A stretch of DNA of 12,502 nt from an uncultured Bacteroidales bacterium (lineage in GTDB: Bacteria; Bacteroidota; Bacteroidia; Bacteroidales; F082), in the NCBI GenBank assembly GCA_937902805.1, contig CALEMB010000062.1, positions 1-12,502 of the forward strand, read 5' to 3'. Shown here in pieces: positions 8,301 through 12,502 of the stretch. The notes beneath the pieces are model-generated. The model ran no database searches and was not told where the DNA came from. It saw only the letters and a program-made list of their open reading frames with translations. The position numbers and the translations under genes were made by a program. How positions within the stretch are numbered: the stretch's first letter is position 1; each line of letters opens with the position of its first letter.

Positions 8301-9568
8301 GCTTCGAAATCTCATTGGACGACGAAGAGTATGACGTGACTCTTGAAATCGCCTTTGCTGATGGTGAACTTGAAGACCAGCCAGTGACCATCTATGTCCG
8401 TTTGGCCGAAGGCTTTGAGGCTGGTAGCTACGAAGGCAGCATCTCTCACGAAGGTGGCAATGCCTCTACCGAAGTCAACCTGACTGGTGCCGTCCACAGC
8501 GAAAACGAACCAGCGATGAATGCCATGATACCGCTCTATATCCAAGGCAATAATGGTTCCAACAACAACCGCATTCCCGTAGCCATCCCAACACGGTTTA
8601 CCAACCTCCAGCCCAACGCCACCTACCGCTACACTAACCAGTTCGTTGTTTCTGAAGACGGTCAGGAGACAGCTGGTGCAGGCAATGTCATCTATGTCAA
8701 TCCCGAAGGCTTCTACCGTAGCACCAGCCCAAGCCTTGCTACTGAAGGTGGCTATGGTGAGTTCACCACCGGCACGGACGGTAGTGCCTTAGTATGGTTC
8801 ATGAATGAGCCCACCGCCAACGCCCGCTTTACGCCTGGCAATCATGTCTTCCTGCGTGTCCGCCTCAACGACGGTAACGATGGCACCACGGTCGAACATA
8901 TCTTCACCTCTGAAGACTACGCCACCGTGCTCAACTTCGGCAACGAGAATGACGAATACAGCGGTTCAGCCTTCTATGTGAAGAGCGCCGAGACTCCCAT
9001 GAACTTCGCTTTGATGTATGATTTGGAAGGCTTACGTCCCTTCTATGCAACAAGCATCGAATCTACTGGTGTGGATTATGGCAACATCAACCAATATGCT
9101 GACTTCTACAAGGAGTACGTAGCTGGCCATGACGGCTGGTTTGGCGGCATTTTGCCCAACATCAATGATAACGGTCTCCCCTACATTTTGATTGTAAGAA
9201 TGGACTTCACGCCAGTACGCGAATACGCATCCGAAGACGGCGGCTTCTGGTATCCCAATGCCAACACCGCCAATCCGACCAACGGCATTGACGAGCCTAT
9301 CTTCATCGACCTCACCTACGACAATGTTGAAGAGCTTGCCGAAGTCAACGTGAAGGTATGGAGCGCCGACCACGAGTTTGTCGTTGAAAACGGCGACGAT
9401 GCCCACTACACGATGACCGTCTACAACATGCTTGGTCAGTCCATGATGCAGAAACAAATCAACGCGGGCAGCACGCAGCGCATCAGCCACAACCTGTCCA
9501 AGGGCCTCTACATCATTAGCTTGCAAAACAACCAGAACATGGTTTCACATAAAGTAATTGTTAGGTAA
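2342..9568 (+). CDS. Giant multidomain T9SS-secreted surface protein (BACON, OB-fold, CHB_HEX_C, cleaved-adhesin-like modules)
   Basis: This 2408-residue protein is probably exported by Sec, carried through the outer membrane by T9SS and attached to the surface. Approximate domains in order: signal peptide 10-32 (cut after SLKAQ); unnamed module T0 34-180; BACON-like 190-278 (SSDWLIL, VTVTQEG); OB-fold-like 279-465; Ig-like repeat I1 466-577; chitobiase C-terminal-like (CHB_HEX_C_1) 580-660; OB-fold-like pair 661-846; I2 847-960; Pro/Thr linker 961-974; T1 974-1153; CHB_HEX 1154-1237; cleaved-adhesin/choice-of-anchor-J-like 1238-1396 (NQDWEG, AAAWEVDDI); I3 1398-1512; T2 1515-1696; CHB_HEX 1697-1778; adhesin-like 1779-1938; I4 1940-2053; unassigned region 2055-2330; T9SS tail about 2335-2408 (VYNMLGQ, LSKGLYIISL, final KVIVR). 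ATG2369 (MKRTFIF) gives a more typical signal peptide than ATG2342. No catalytic motif was seen. It may bind glycans or host proteins, or act as an adhesin. Part of it arose by internal duplication. Confidence 0.88.
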   Translation: MYQIFNFHLMKRTFIFMLMALLLLTRLSLKAQTYTWESTPLSELTTSDVFVIVGNNGSDYAMTNDHGTSSAPAVSAVSVSGNTLTGTIADNIQWTISGNATDGYTFYPNGSTDTWLYCTNSNNGVRVGTNTNNIFTVQSETGYMVNQATSRYIGIYNSQDWRCYTSINANIQNQTFTYYKRVNGSSSTPYITAENVEIEYDAPNGEIEYTVNNPVAGGELSATTSSDWLILGTVETTVPFTCSVNPTAAERTASVTLTYTYNTDQTVTKNVTVTQEGNPDIVNNISDITEAGTYVVQGTIVAKSTRGFIVGDGTGYIYYYNTSYPQSDYVIGNMVKLSGAVTIYGGVYEFTNTAVVTAASTSSYVEEEPTVITGAEMDDRVASANPAQLSNYVQYVGTLSVSGTHYNITDIEGATTAQGSISYPIDTDFASLDGQEVVVKGYYVGISSSQYYNTMIGSVEENVVLNPTLTVTPDQLTGFQYTFQAGPSETQSITVTGSDLIENVTVTVSQNFEVSTTSDGTYSNSMSLTPTDGSVSQTLYVRMKASLSVDSYTGTISLTCGELSQSVTLSGTVSEQPIAEVPTFSPVGGTFLVGQIVTLSTTTADATIYYTLDDTDPTESSAVYSAPIEVNTTTTIKAMAVASGYANSAIASATYTINEPITIAEAHALEANEYACVEGVVTFIDGRNVYVQDESAGIVLYLNNNTVPSDLAISNKVRAYGKRATYNGLIELSAINGGNDNEFTILSTSNPLPLAIKTISEINEDFAGNNLLQSTRLKIQDAIIGAINTSGNTPIMQDGNSLNIYHIPTVDGLVEGDIVTVVGILGCYNAPQLRVLSANDVQYAHRPTISATPTSLGGMTYDYVDGGPSEITSFELSGSTLSGPVMIYPSESFEVSTLGGGLFVSENPTTVFSPIDFSGINIYVRMKANLEPGIYTEQIYGVSSGADTLFVSVSGTVVGEDPTPPTPPTPPTEGGYVRISNLSDLVEGSYVVVAARFDENASEYYAMSNTASGKPTGVLFTSELSSDNEVLPATITDEEDSYYWIIGMTGNGYTFTNANGDVMGYSSGTNFATGGENIEWIITNETSGEGTMVPNYTGFVITNVNNNGRAFALNNSYNFGPYAKSNMTGSQAGNYNFYLDLFVKTEGIEPPTPVVATPTFTPDAGTYYEEQTVSIVCTTEDATIHYTLDGSDPTEECPVYDAPLTISETTTIKAVAMKEGYDDSDIAEATYTIQLGVVVIFNQDWEGEMNGWSFVSVEGDETWSIAQTSGNHYSKMNGYSAGANHANEDWCISPAFNLDAYDNPVLTFRTAMNYTGNDLEVFFSNDYDGEDPTEATWTALTCELSTGGYAWVESGAIDLSSFSGTECYIGFKYTCTEESAAAWEVDDILLVGQTSAPVVTVTPLALAGFTYIEGNGPSVEQSFTVSGLNLSADITITEAANFEISMASGDDFEAQSTITLTPSNGNVEETTIYVRMKAGLTVGDYNDEDITITCDDVDDLEVTCNGSVSEQPVPGGDYVRISDAGTLVAGNQVILAARYNETANAYLAFANVPTSGKLATTEFTSAMNGTDEIIPTSILTDEDSYYWTVGITEDGYTFTNTNGDMISYGNSGTNFTINGEKSVWTIASGISSPESMVPDYFGFNIINATTDTRAFALRTTDTESIVKAYATSNTNSSEYNFFLDIFMQGEGGVPPTPTVATPTFTPAAGTYYETQDVTISCATTGATIYYSLDSEIGPWNEYEEAVTIDESMTIWAYAEKAGYNDSPVVSAEYIIQNNLTIIFNQDWEDDWNGWTEVSVLGDTTSWVIAEHNGNHYAYMNAHNQGENEDWLISPAFDLNTYPDAMLTFVTARNYNGPEIEVFFSNNYDGEDPNTATWVPLTCELSTGSWNWTESGEISLESFEGSNCYIAFKYTSTEDTAAAWEVDDIMLVSGAEPPVPIPTLTATPSIINGLDYTESEGPSESQSYTLTAANLEGEGNVTVTASEGFEISLDDEEYDVTLEIAFADGELEDQPVTIYVRLAEGFEAGSYEGSISHEGGNASTEVNLTGAVHSENEPAMNAMIPLYIQGNNGSNNNRIPVAIPTRFTNLQPNATYRYTNQFVVSEDGQETAGAGNVIYVNPEGFYRSTSPSLATEGGYGEFTTGTDGSALVWFMNEPTANARFTPGNHVFLRVRLNDGNDGTTVEHIFTSEDYATVLNFGNENDEYSGSAFYVKSAETPMNFALMYDLEGLRPFYATSIESTGVDYGNINQYADFYKEYVAGHDGWFGGILPNINDNGLPYILIVRMDFTPVREYASEDGGFWYPNANTANPTNGIDEPIFIDLTYDNVEELAEVNVKVWSADHEFVVENGDDAHYTMTVYNMLGQSMMQKQINAGSTQRISHNLSKGLYIISLQNNQNMVSHKVIVR
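5261..6882 (+). repeat. Internal tandem repeat, module copy A (T1 + CHB_HEX + adhesin-like + Ig-like)
   Basis: First copy of a four-domain block inside the giant gene, starting at GGYVRISN and ending at GSVSEQP. It matches the following block at an offset of 1620-1629 bp throughout. Landmarks at DNA level are TATGTCCGCATCAG at 5267 (copy B 6893), CAGCTATTATTGGA at 5461 (7090), GGTGTTCTTCTCCAAC at 6301 (7921) and TGCTGCTTGGGAAGTCGA at 6481 (8101). The small changes in offset reflect in-frame indels. Confidence 0.85.
6883..8503 (+). repeat. Internal tandem repeat, module copy B (T2 + CHB_HEX + adhesin-like + Ig-like)
   Basis: Second copy of the block, starting at GGDYVRIS and ending near LTGAVHSE, immediately before the unassigned C-terminal region. 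The adhesin-like part is the most conserved between copies: both contain the run FFSN-x-YDGEDP and AAAWEVDDI. The chitobiase-like domain is the most diverged; here it reads SLDSEIGPWNEY in place of the usual TLDGSDPTE motif. The Ig-like copy has a shorter, more acidic centre. Confidence 0.85.
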
Positions 9569-9592
9569 GTATTCTCCCCGAAAGGGGGAACT

Positions 9593-9632
9593 AAAAGTCC
9601 GGGAGCTTTGCTCTCGGACTTTTTCTTTTTTA
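9593..9632 (+). terminator. Strong intrinsic terminator after the giant gene
   Basis: An 11-bp stem (9596-9606 with 9610-9620, one G-T wobble) encloses a TTT loop. It extends through A-T pairs into a T tract (TTTTTCTTTTTT, 9620-9631). It lies about 25 nt after the stop codon. A smaller hairpin, CCCC-GAAA-GGGG (9576-9587) with a GNRA tetraloop, sits between the stop and the terminator and may protect the mRNA 3' end. Confidence 0.9.
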
Positions 9633-9642
9633 TGCAACTTTT

Positions 9643-9673
9643 TTTGTTAGATTTACATAATTGTTTATTTTTG
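9643..9673 (+). promoter_or_regulatory. Bacteroidota-type promoter of the lipoprotein gene
   Basis: TTTG (9643-9646), a 19-nt spacer and TATTTTTG (9666-9673) match the primary sigma factor pattern of Bacteroidota at every conserved base. Transcription would start near 9679, leaving a leader of about 20 nt before ATG9699. The promoter follows directly on the upstream terminator, so the lipoprotein gene is its own unit. Confidence 0.75.
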
Positions 9674-9698
9674 CAAATTAAATTAAACCGATTTCAAT

Positions 9699-10478
9699 AT
9701 GAAAAAGACCTTACTTCTTATTCTTGTGGCCGTTGCCTTATTCAGTTGTGGCGGTGACACAAAACCCGTAGAAATAAGCATTGCAAAAAACGATGTCGAC
9801 TTGAATGGAAATGCTTTCCAATCCTTCAAGTTGGGTGGCGAAATTAGGCTGCTCATGACTCCTAACACGAATGAAAGTTCAAAATGGATGATTCGTGCCA
9901 CAGCACCAATTCAAAAAACAAGCAATTTGACCATTGGCCAGATGTCCGCCGAGATCAATCTCCTTGACGACCATGGTATCAAAGTCCGCGAGGGCTTCTC
10001 GCTTTCAGCAGAGGACTTAGAGGCTATCATTCCTGTGTTCAATGCTATAGATGAAAGTGAAAAAACAATCGTTTTCTCGGCTGGAGAAGGTATGAAACGA
10101 GATTTCACCTACAAAGAAGCCGCAGAATTGATCAATAATGTGAAGAAAATTGGTTTGACAATCAATGTTTCAAACTCGTCTAATGTAACGCCGACAGAAG
10201 CAACCACAGAAACAACTACAGAAACAACCACTGTTGAGGAGCAAAGCAAACCATTGACCTTAAACGACTTACTCAAAAACAATGGCGTTTATGGACTGTT
10301 GTCGCAATACGAAAAATGTCTGAAAAAAGGCGATAAGAAAAAAGCTAAACAAGTTGAGGATCGTCTTTATACCATTGAAAAGAGAGTGAAGAATGATGAA
10401 TCCATTCCCAAGAGCCTTCGCCAGCGTTTCGTGGATTACATTGAAAACAAGGAAGACGAGATAGAGAAAAAGTATTAA
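9699..10478 (+). CDS. Predicted lipoprotein of unknown function with Thr/Glu linker and charged helical tail
   Basis: A 259-residue protein. The N-terminus MKKTLLLILVAVALFSCGGD is a lipoprotein signal with the lipobox ending at Cys17, so it should be lipidated and held in the outer or inner membrane. The Asp and Lys soon after the cysteine (CGGDTK) could act as an export signal to the surface, but this is weak. Residues 22-158 form a globular, beta-rich domain not assigned to a named family. Residues 164-184 are a Thr/Glu-rich linker encoded by three 12-bp repeats. Residues 187-259 are helical and very rich in Lys and Glu, probably a coiled or helical bundle. The gene has its own promoter and converges with the DUF58 gene, 35 bp away. 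I do not recognise the function. Confidence 0.8.
   Translation: MKKTLLLILVAVALFSCGGDTKPVEISIAKNDVDLNGNAFQSFKLGGEIRLLMTPNTNESSKWMIRATAPIQKTSNLTIGQMSAEINLLDDHGIKVREGFSLSAEDLEAIIPVFNAIDESEKTIVFSAGEGMKRDFTYKEAAELINNVKKIGLTINVSNSSNVTPTEATTETTTETTTVEEQSKPLTLNDLLKNNGVYGLLSQYEKCLKKGDKKKAKQVEDRLYTIEKRVKNDESIPKSLRQRFVDYIENKEDEIEKKY
10194..10229 (+). repeat. Three tandem 12-bp repeats in the lipoprotein linker
   Basis: The unit ACAGAAACAACY occurs three times (10194-10205 with one change, 10206-10217, 10218-10229), encoding TEAT-TETT-TETT at residues 166-177. Because the period is a multiple of three, copy-number change would lengthen or shorten the linker without shifting the frame. Confidence 0.8.
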
Positions 10479-10508
10479 TCCAGCCTCATAAATGTCTTTT
10501 TTAGAACC

Positions 10509-10533
10509 AACGGTCAATGTAACTTTGACCGTT
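10509..10533. terminator. Hairpin at the convergent gene junction, possible terminator
   Basis: AACGGTCAA (10509-10517) pairs perfectly with TTGACCGTT (10525-10533) across a 7-nt loop. The structure contains the DUF58 stop codon (TGA, minus strand, 10514-10516) and lies 31 bp after the lipoprotein stop. Neither strand has a T tract right after the stem, so it is not a classic intrinsic terminator. It may still end transcripts or stabilise 3' ends from either side. Confidence 0.4.
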
Positions 10534-11449
10534 TAATCAGGTAGCTCGTCAGCACTTGGTTGTAATCCTTGTTGATGTCGGCTTCCACATAGTCGATTTG
10601 GTATTGGTAGCAATGGCGCAGTAAAGCTTCCTTGCGCTCGGCCATGATTTTTTTGTAGGCCTCCTGAACCTCGACAGGATTGAGTTTCAATGTGTCACCC
10701 GTCTCCAAATCGACAAAACGGTACGGGCGGTTTTCGAAATCGAGATTCTGCTCCAAGTTGCCATCGTAAACATGGAACAAAATAACTTCATGTTTGTTGT
10801 ATTTCAGGTGTTCCAATGCCTCAAACATCGGTTGATAATCATTGAGACTGTCGAGCATGTCTGTGAAAATCACCACAAGGCTGCGACGATGTGTCATCTC
10901 AGCGATCTGGTGCAGGCATTGAGGCGTGGAAGTGGTCTTGCGCTTGTCCTTGTCGTAGGTGTCAATGAGTTTCTCCAACTCACTATAGATGAGTTTGTTG
11001 TGCACCACTGACGATTTGGCTTGTTCGTGGAATGTAATGCTTTCGTCGAACAAGTCCAAGCCCACGGCATCGCGTTGGCGGCGCATCAGCTCCATCAGCG
11101 AAGCGGCGGCATATACCGAGAAAAAGAGTTTGTTGGGGTGCTCAAAGTCAATCTTTTGCCTCACGGGGAAGCACATGCTTGAGCTCTGGTCGATGACTAG
11201 TTGGCAGCGCAGGTTAGTCTCCTCTTCGTAACGTTTCACAAAGAGCTTCTCCGTGCGGCCATACAGTTTCCAGTCGATATGACGGATAGGCTCGCCTGTG
11301 TTGTAGAGGCGATGTTCGGCAAATTCAACAGAAAAACCGTGGAAGGGACTCTTGTGTAAACCCGTGATGAATCCCTCCACGATTTGTCGTGCCAAAAACT
11401 CTAGGCTGCCCAACTGTGTAAGCCGGTTCCTATCTATCGAAAAGTCCAA
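10514..11449 (-). CDS. DUF58 family protein with vWA-like MIDAS motif
   Basis: A 311-residue cytoplasmic protein of the DUF58 family, whose members commonly work with MoxR-type AAA+ ATPases. The DUF58 signature GEPIRHIDWKLYGRTEKLFV runs from 52 to 71, followed by KRYEEE (72-77). A von Willebrand A-like metal site is intact: DQSSS (Asp87, Ser89, Ser91), a Thr-rich TTSTP (172-176) and FTDMLD (195-200). No membrane segment is visible, unlike some longer DUF58 proteins. The start is TTG11449; no in-frame ATG exists until residue 92, and the codon just before TTG is the trxA stop, so TTG is the best start giving a full domain. Translation probably depends on ribosomes ending trxA. No moxR gene lies within the window. 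The family's role (chaperone or metal-insertion-type assembly, envelope stress) remains largely inferred. Confidence 0.85.
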   Translation of the reverse strand: MDFSIDRNRLTQLGSLEFLARQIVEGFITGLHKSPFHGFSVEFAEHRLYNTGEPIRHIDWKLYGRTEKLFVKRYEEETNLRCQLVIDQSSSMCFPVRQKIDFEHPNKLFFSVYAAASLMELMRRQRDAVGLDLFDESITFHEQAKSSVVHNKLIYSELEKLIDTYDKDKRKTTSTPQCLHQIAEMTHRRSLVVIFTDMLDSLNDYQPMFEALEHLKYNKHEVILFHVYDGNLEQNLDFENRPYRFVDLETGDTLKLNPVEVQEAYKKIMAERKEALLRHCYQYQIDYVEADINKDYNQVLTSYLIKRSKLH

Positions 11450-11770
11450 TTAAAACAGCTTTTCCAATTTTTCCACGAACATCTTCTTCGGGGCGGCGCC
11501 AACGTTCTTGTCGACGGGCTGGCCATCCTTGAAGTAGATGACGGTAGGGATGTTCATGATGCCGAACTTGGCGGCGGTGCCAGGGCATTCCTCGACGTCG
11601 CATTTCACGGCAATCATCTTGCCTTCATATTCTTCAGAGAGTTCTTCGATGATGGGTTCCACCTTCTTGCAGGGGCCGCACCACGTGGCGCCAAAGTCCA
11701 CCATCACAGGGAGTTCCGATTTCAGGACGACTTCTTCGAAACGGTCGTCAGTCATTTGAATTACTGCCAT
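11450..11770 (-). CDS. trxA: Thioredoxin
   Basis: A 106-residue cytoplasmic thioredoxin, the normal length, which reduces disulfides in client proteins and is recycled by thioredoxin reductase. The redox site is WCGPCK (Trp30, Cys31, Cys34, Lys35), the buried Asp is Asp25 (MVDFGA), and the cis-proline is Pro75 in NIPT. Two further cysteines, Cys57 and Cys62 (KCDVEEC), are not part of the canonical site. There is no signal peptide, so a periplasmic role is unlikely. ATG11770 is preceded by its own Bacteroidota promoter. The stop TAA (11450-11452) directly abuts the DUF58 start in the same frame, so the two are one operon. The position next to dnaE is, from memory, also found in other Bacteroidales. 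Confidence 0.95.
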   Translation of the reverse strand: MAVIQMTDDRFEEVVLKSELPVMVDFGATWCGPCKKVEPIIEELSEEYEGKMIAVKCDVEECPGTAAKFGIMNIPTVIYFKDGQPVDKNVGAAPKKMFVEKLEKLF

Positions 11771-11821
11771 AGTCTAATTACGTTTAATGAGTATTCTGTT
11801 GTCAATTTTTCTTTGAGTTGG

Positions 11822-11851
11822 CAAAGATAGCAAATTTTTCTCAATTCGCAA
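11822..11851 (-). promoter_or_regulatory. trxA: Bacteroidota-type promoter of trxA-DUF58
   Basis: On the minus strand, TTG (11851-11849), a 19-nt spacer and TATCTTTG (11829-11822) match the -33/-7 consensus TTTG - TAnnTTTG; the -33 box reads ATTG. Transcription would start near 11816, giving a leader of about 45 nt. It begins only 10 nt after the dnaE stop, so trxA can be expressed independently of dnaE. Confidence 0.8.
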
Positions 11852-11860
11852 TATTTTTCA

Positions 11861-12502
11861 TCACCTCAAGTCAAATTCCACGAAAGGCATTTTCTCGAGC
11901 AGCGGCAACACCTCCTGCGCATTGACGGCACCTTTTATGGGCGTCATGTTGCAGGATTTCTTGCCAATCGGGTCAAAGAGATGGATCTTATAGTTCTGTT
12001 TTCCAGGATTTTCCTTCAGCACCTTGACAAACTCATCCATACCTTCCTGATTCATTTCCGCCACATTCAGTTTGATAAAGATGGTTTTCGTCGTGGTCTC
12101 CAAAAGTGAATCTAATAGTCTTGCCTCGCTGAACCGCACTTCAAGGGTTTGAAGTATCACGCTCGGGTCTTGCCCAGCCCTCGGGAACGGCTTGTCCAGC
12201 GTGCCATAAAGCATGACAAAGGAATTCACCGTCAACAGGTTGCGGCAATTCAAGTAGTTCTCCTTGAACAAGGCAAACTGCAAAGCGCCACTTTGATCCT
12301 CTATGGTGAAACGTCCATAAGGGTTGCCATTCTTGGCTGTAAATTCCTCTGCACGAGTGATTTGTCCACCAAGGCGCACGGCACGCCTCAAGTTCTTCTC
12401 CACATCGTTCATAGCGCTCTTCAGGCTTTCCACGTTACAGTTGGCGAAATACTTCAATGGCAAATGGTAGACCTCCATCGGGTGCGACGAGATATAGAAG
12501 CC
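11861..12502 (-). CDS. dnaE: DNA polymerase III subunit alpha, C-terminal part (partial)
   Basis: This is the 3' end of dnaE; the gene enters from beyond 12502. The frame stays open to the window edge, and the first visible codons read GFYISSHP, the hallmark found after the polymerase core in bacterial DnaE. The ATG at 12478 is therefore internal, not a start. The visible 213 residues cover the region after the helix-hairpin-helix segment. An OB-fold (VRLGGQITRAEEF...GRFTIEDQSGALQFALF) that binds single-stranded template DNA is followed by the C-terminal domain that contacts tau in the replisome. The protein ends VEFDLR with TGA at 11861-11863. The catalytic aspartates and PHP domain lie outside the window. 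It is the replicative polymerase subunit. Confidence 0.93.
   Translation of the reverse strand, partial: GFYISSHPMEVYHLPLKYFANCNVESLKSAMNDVEKNLRRAVRLGGQITRAEEFTAKNGNPYGRFTIEDQSGALQFALFKENYLNCRNLLTVNSFVMLYGTLDKPFPRAGQDPSVILQTLEVRFSEARLLDSLLETTTKTIFIKLNVAEMNQEGMDEFVKVLKENPGKQNYKIHLFDPIGKKSCNMTPIKGAVNAQEVLPLLEKMPFVEFDLR

Noticed and set aside
5261..8503. Tandem repeats considered as a CRISPR array or mobile element
   Set aside because: The repeats are 1.6 kb, coding, in frame and protein-domain sized. There are no short regular repeats with unique spacers, no terminal inverted repeats and no transposase.
2342..9568. A glycoside hydrolase, because of chitobiase C-terminal-like domains
   Set aside because: Those small domains are beta-sandwich accessory modules. 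No GH20 or other hydrolase catalytic domain or acidic catalytic motif was found in the 2408 residues.
11861..12478. A complete 205-residue protein starting at ATG12478
   Set aside because: The frame is open upstream to the window edge and reads GFYISSHP, conserved inside DnaE, so the ATG is internal.

Overview
The window looks like the chromosome of a member of the Bacteroidales (phylum Bacteroidota), probably a gut-type lineage. Three things support this. A giant secreted protein ends in a type IX secretion (T9SS) C-terminal sorting domain and carries a BACON-like domain. Promoters follow the Bacteroidota pattern TTG/TTTG - about 19 nt - TAnnTTTG, with weak or no Shine-Dalgarno sequences. 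At the right end a dnaE 3' end is followed by a thioredoxin gene and a Bacteroidota-type DUF58 gene. No phage, transposase, integrase, CRISPR array, tRNA or rRNA was seen.

Left part (1-2203, + strand): the last 37 codons of an M13-family (neprilysin/PepO-like) metallopeptidase end at 113. A perfect 14-bp palindrome follows. Then come a small PlsC-like acyltransferase (168-749) and a 485-residue unknown protein with a two-helix membrane segment (746-2203). These two genes overlap by ATGA and are almost certainly translationally coupled.

Centre (2342-9568, + strand): one gene of 2408 codons fills more than half the window. It encodes a signal peptide, about sixteen extracellular beta-rich modules and a T9SS tail. 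The modules are BACON-like, OB-fold-like, chitobiase C-terminal-like, cleaved-adhesin/choice-of-anchor-J-like, a repeated Ig-like domain, and an unnamed domain present three times. The middle of the protein arose by tandem duplication of a four-domain, roughly 1.62-kb module. No catalytic domain is evident, so an adhesin or ligand-binding surface protein is the likeliest reading. A strong intrinsic terminator follows it.

Right part (9593-12502): a lipoprotein gene (9699-10478, +) with its own promoter converges on a minus-strand group. Read in transcription order, that group is the 3' end of dnaE (continuing past the window), thioredoxin trxA with its own promoter, and a DUF58/vWA-like protein. 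trxA and the DUF58 gene lie in the same reading frame, separated only by a TAA that directly abuts a TTG start.

Most of this is ordinary Bacteroidales housekeeping and surface-protein content. I see no clear evidence for a wholly new system. The most unusual items are the duplicated architecture of the giant T9SS protein, its unassigned C-terminal region, and the same-frame trxA/DUF58 junction.
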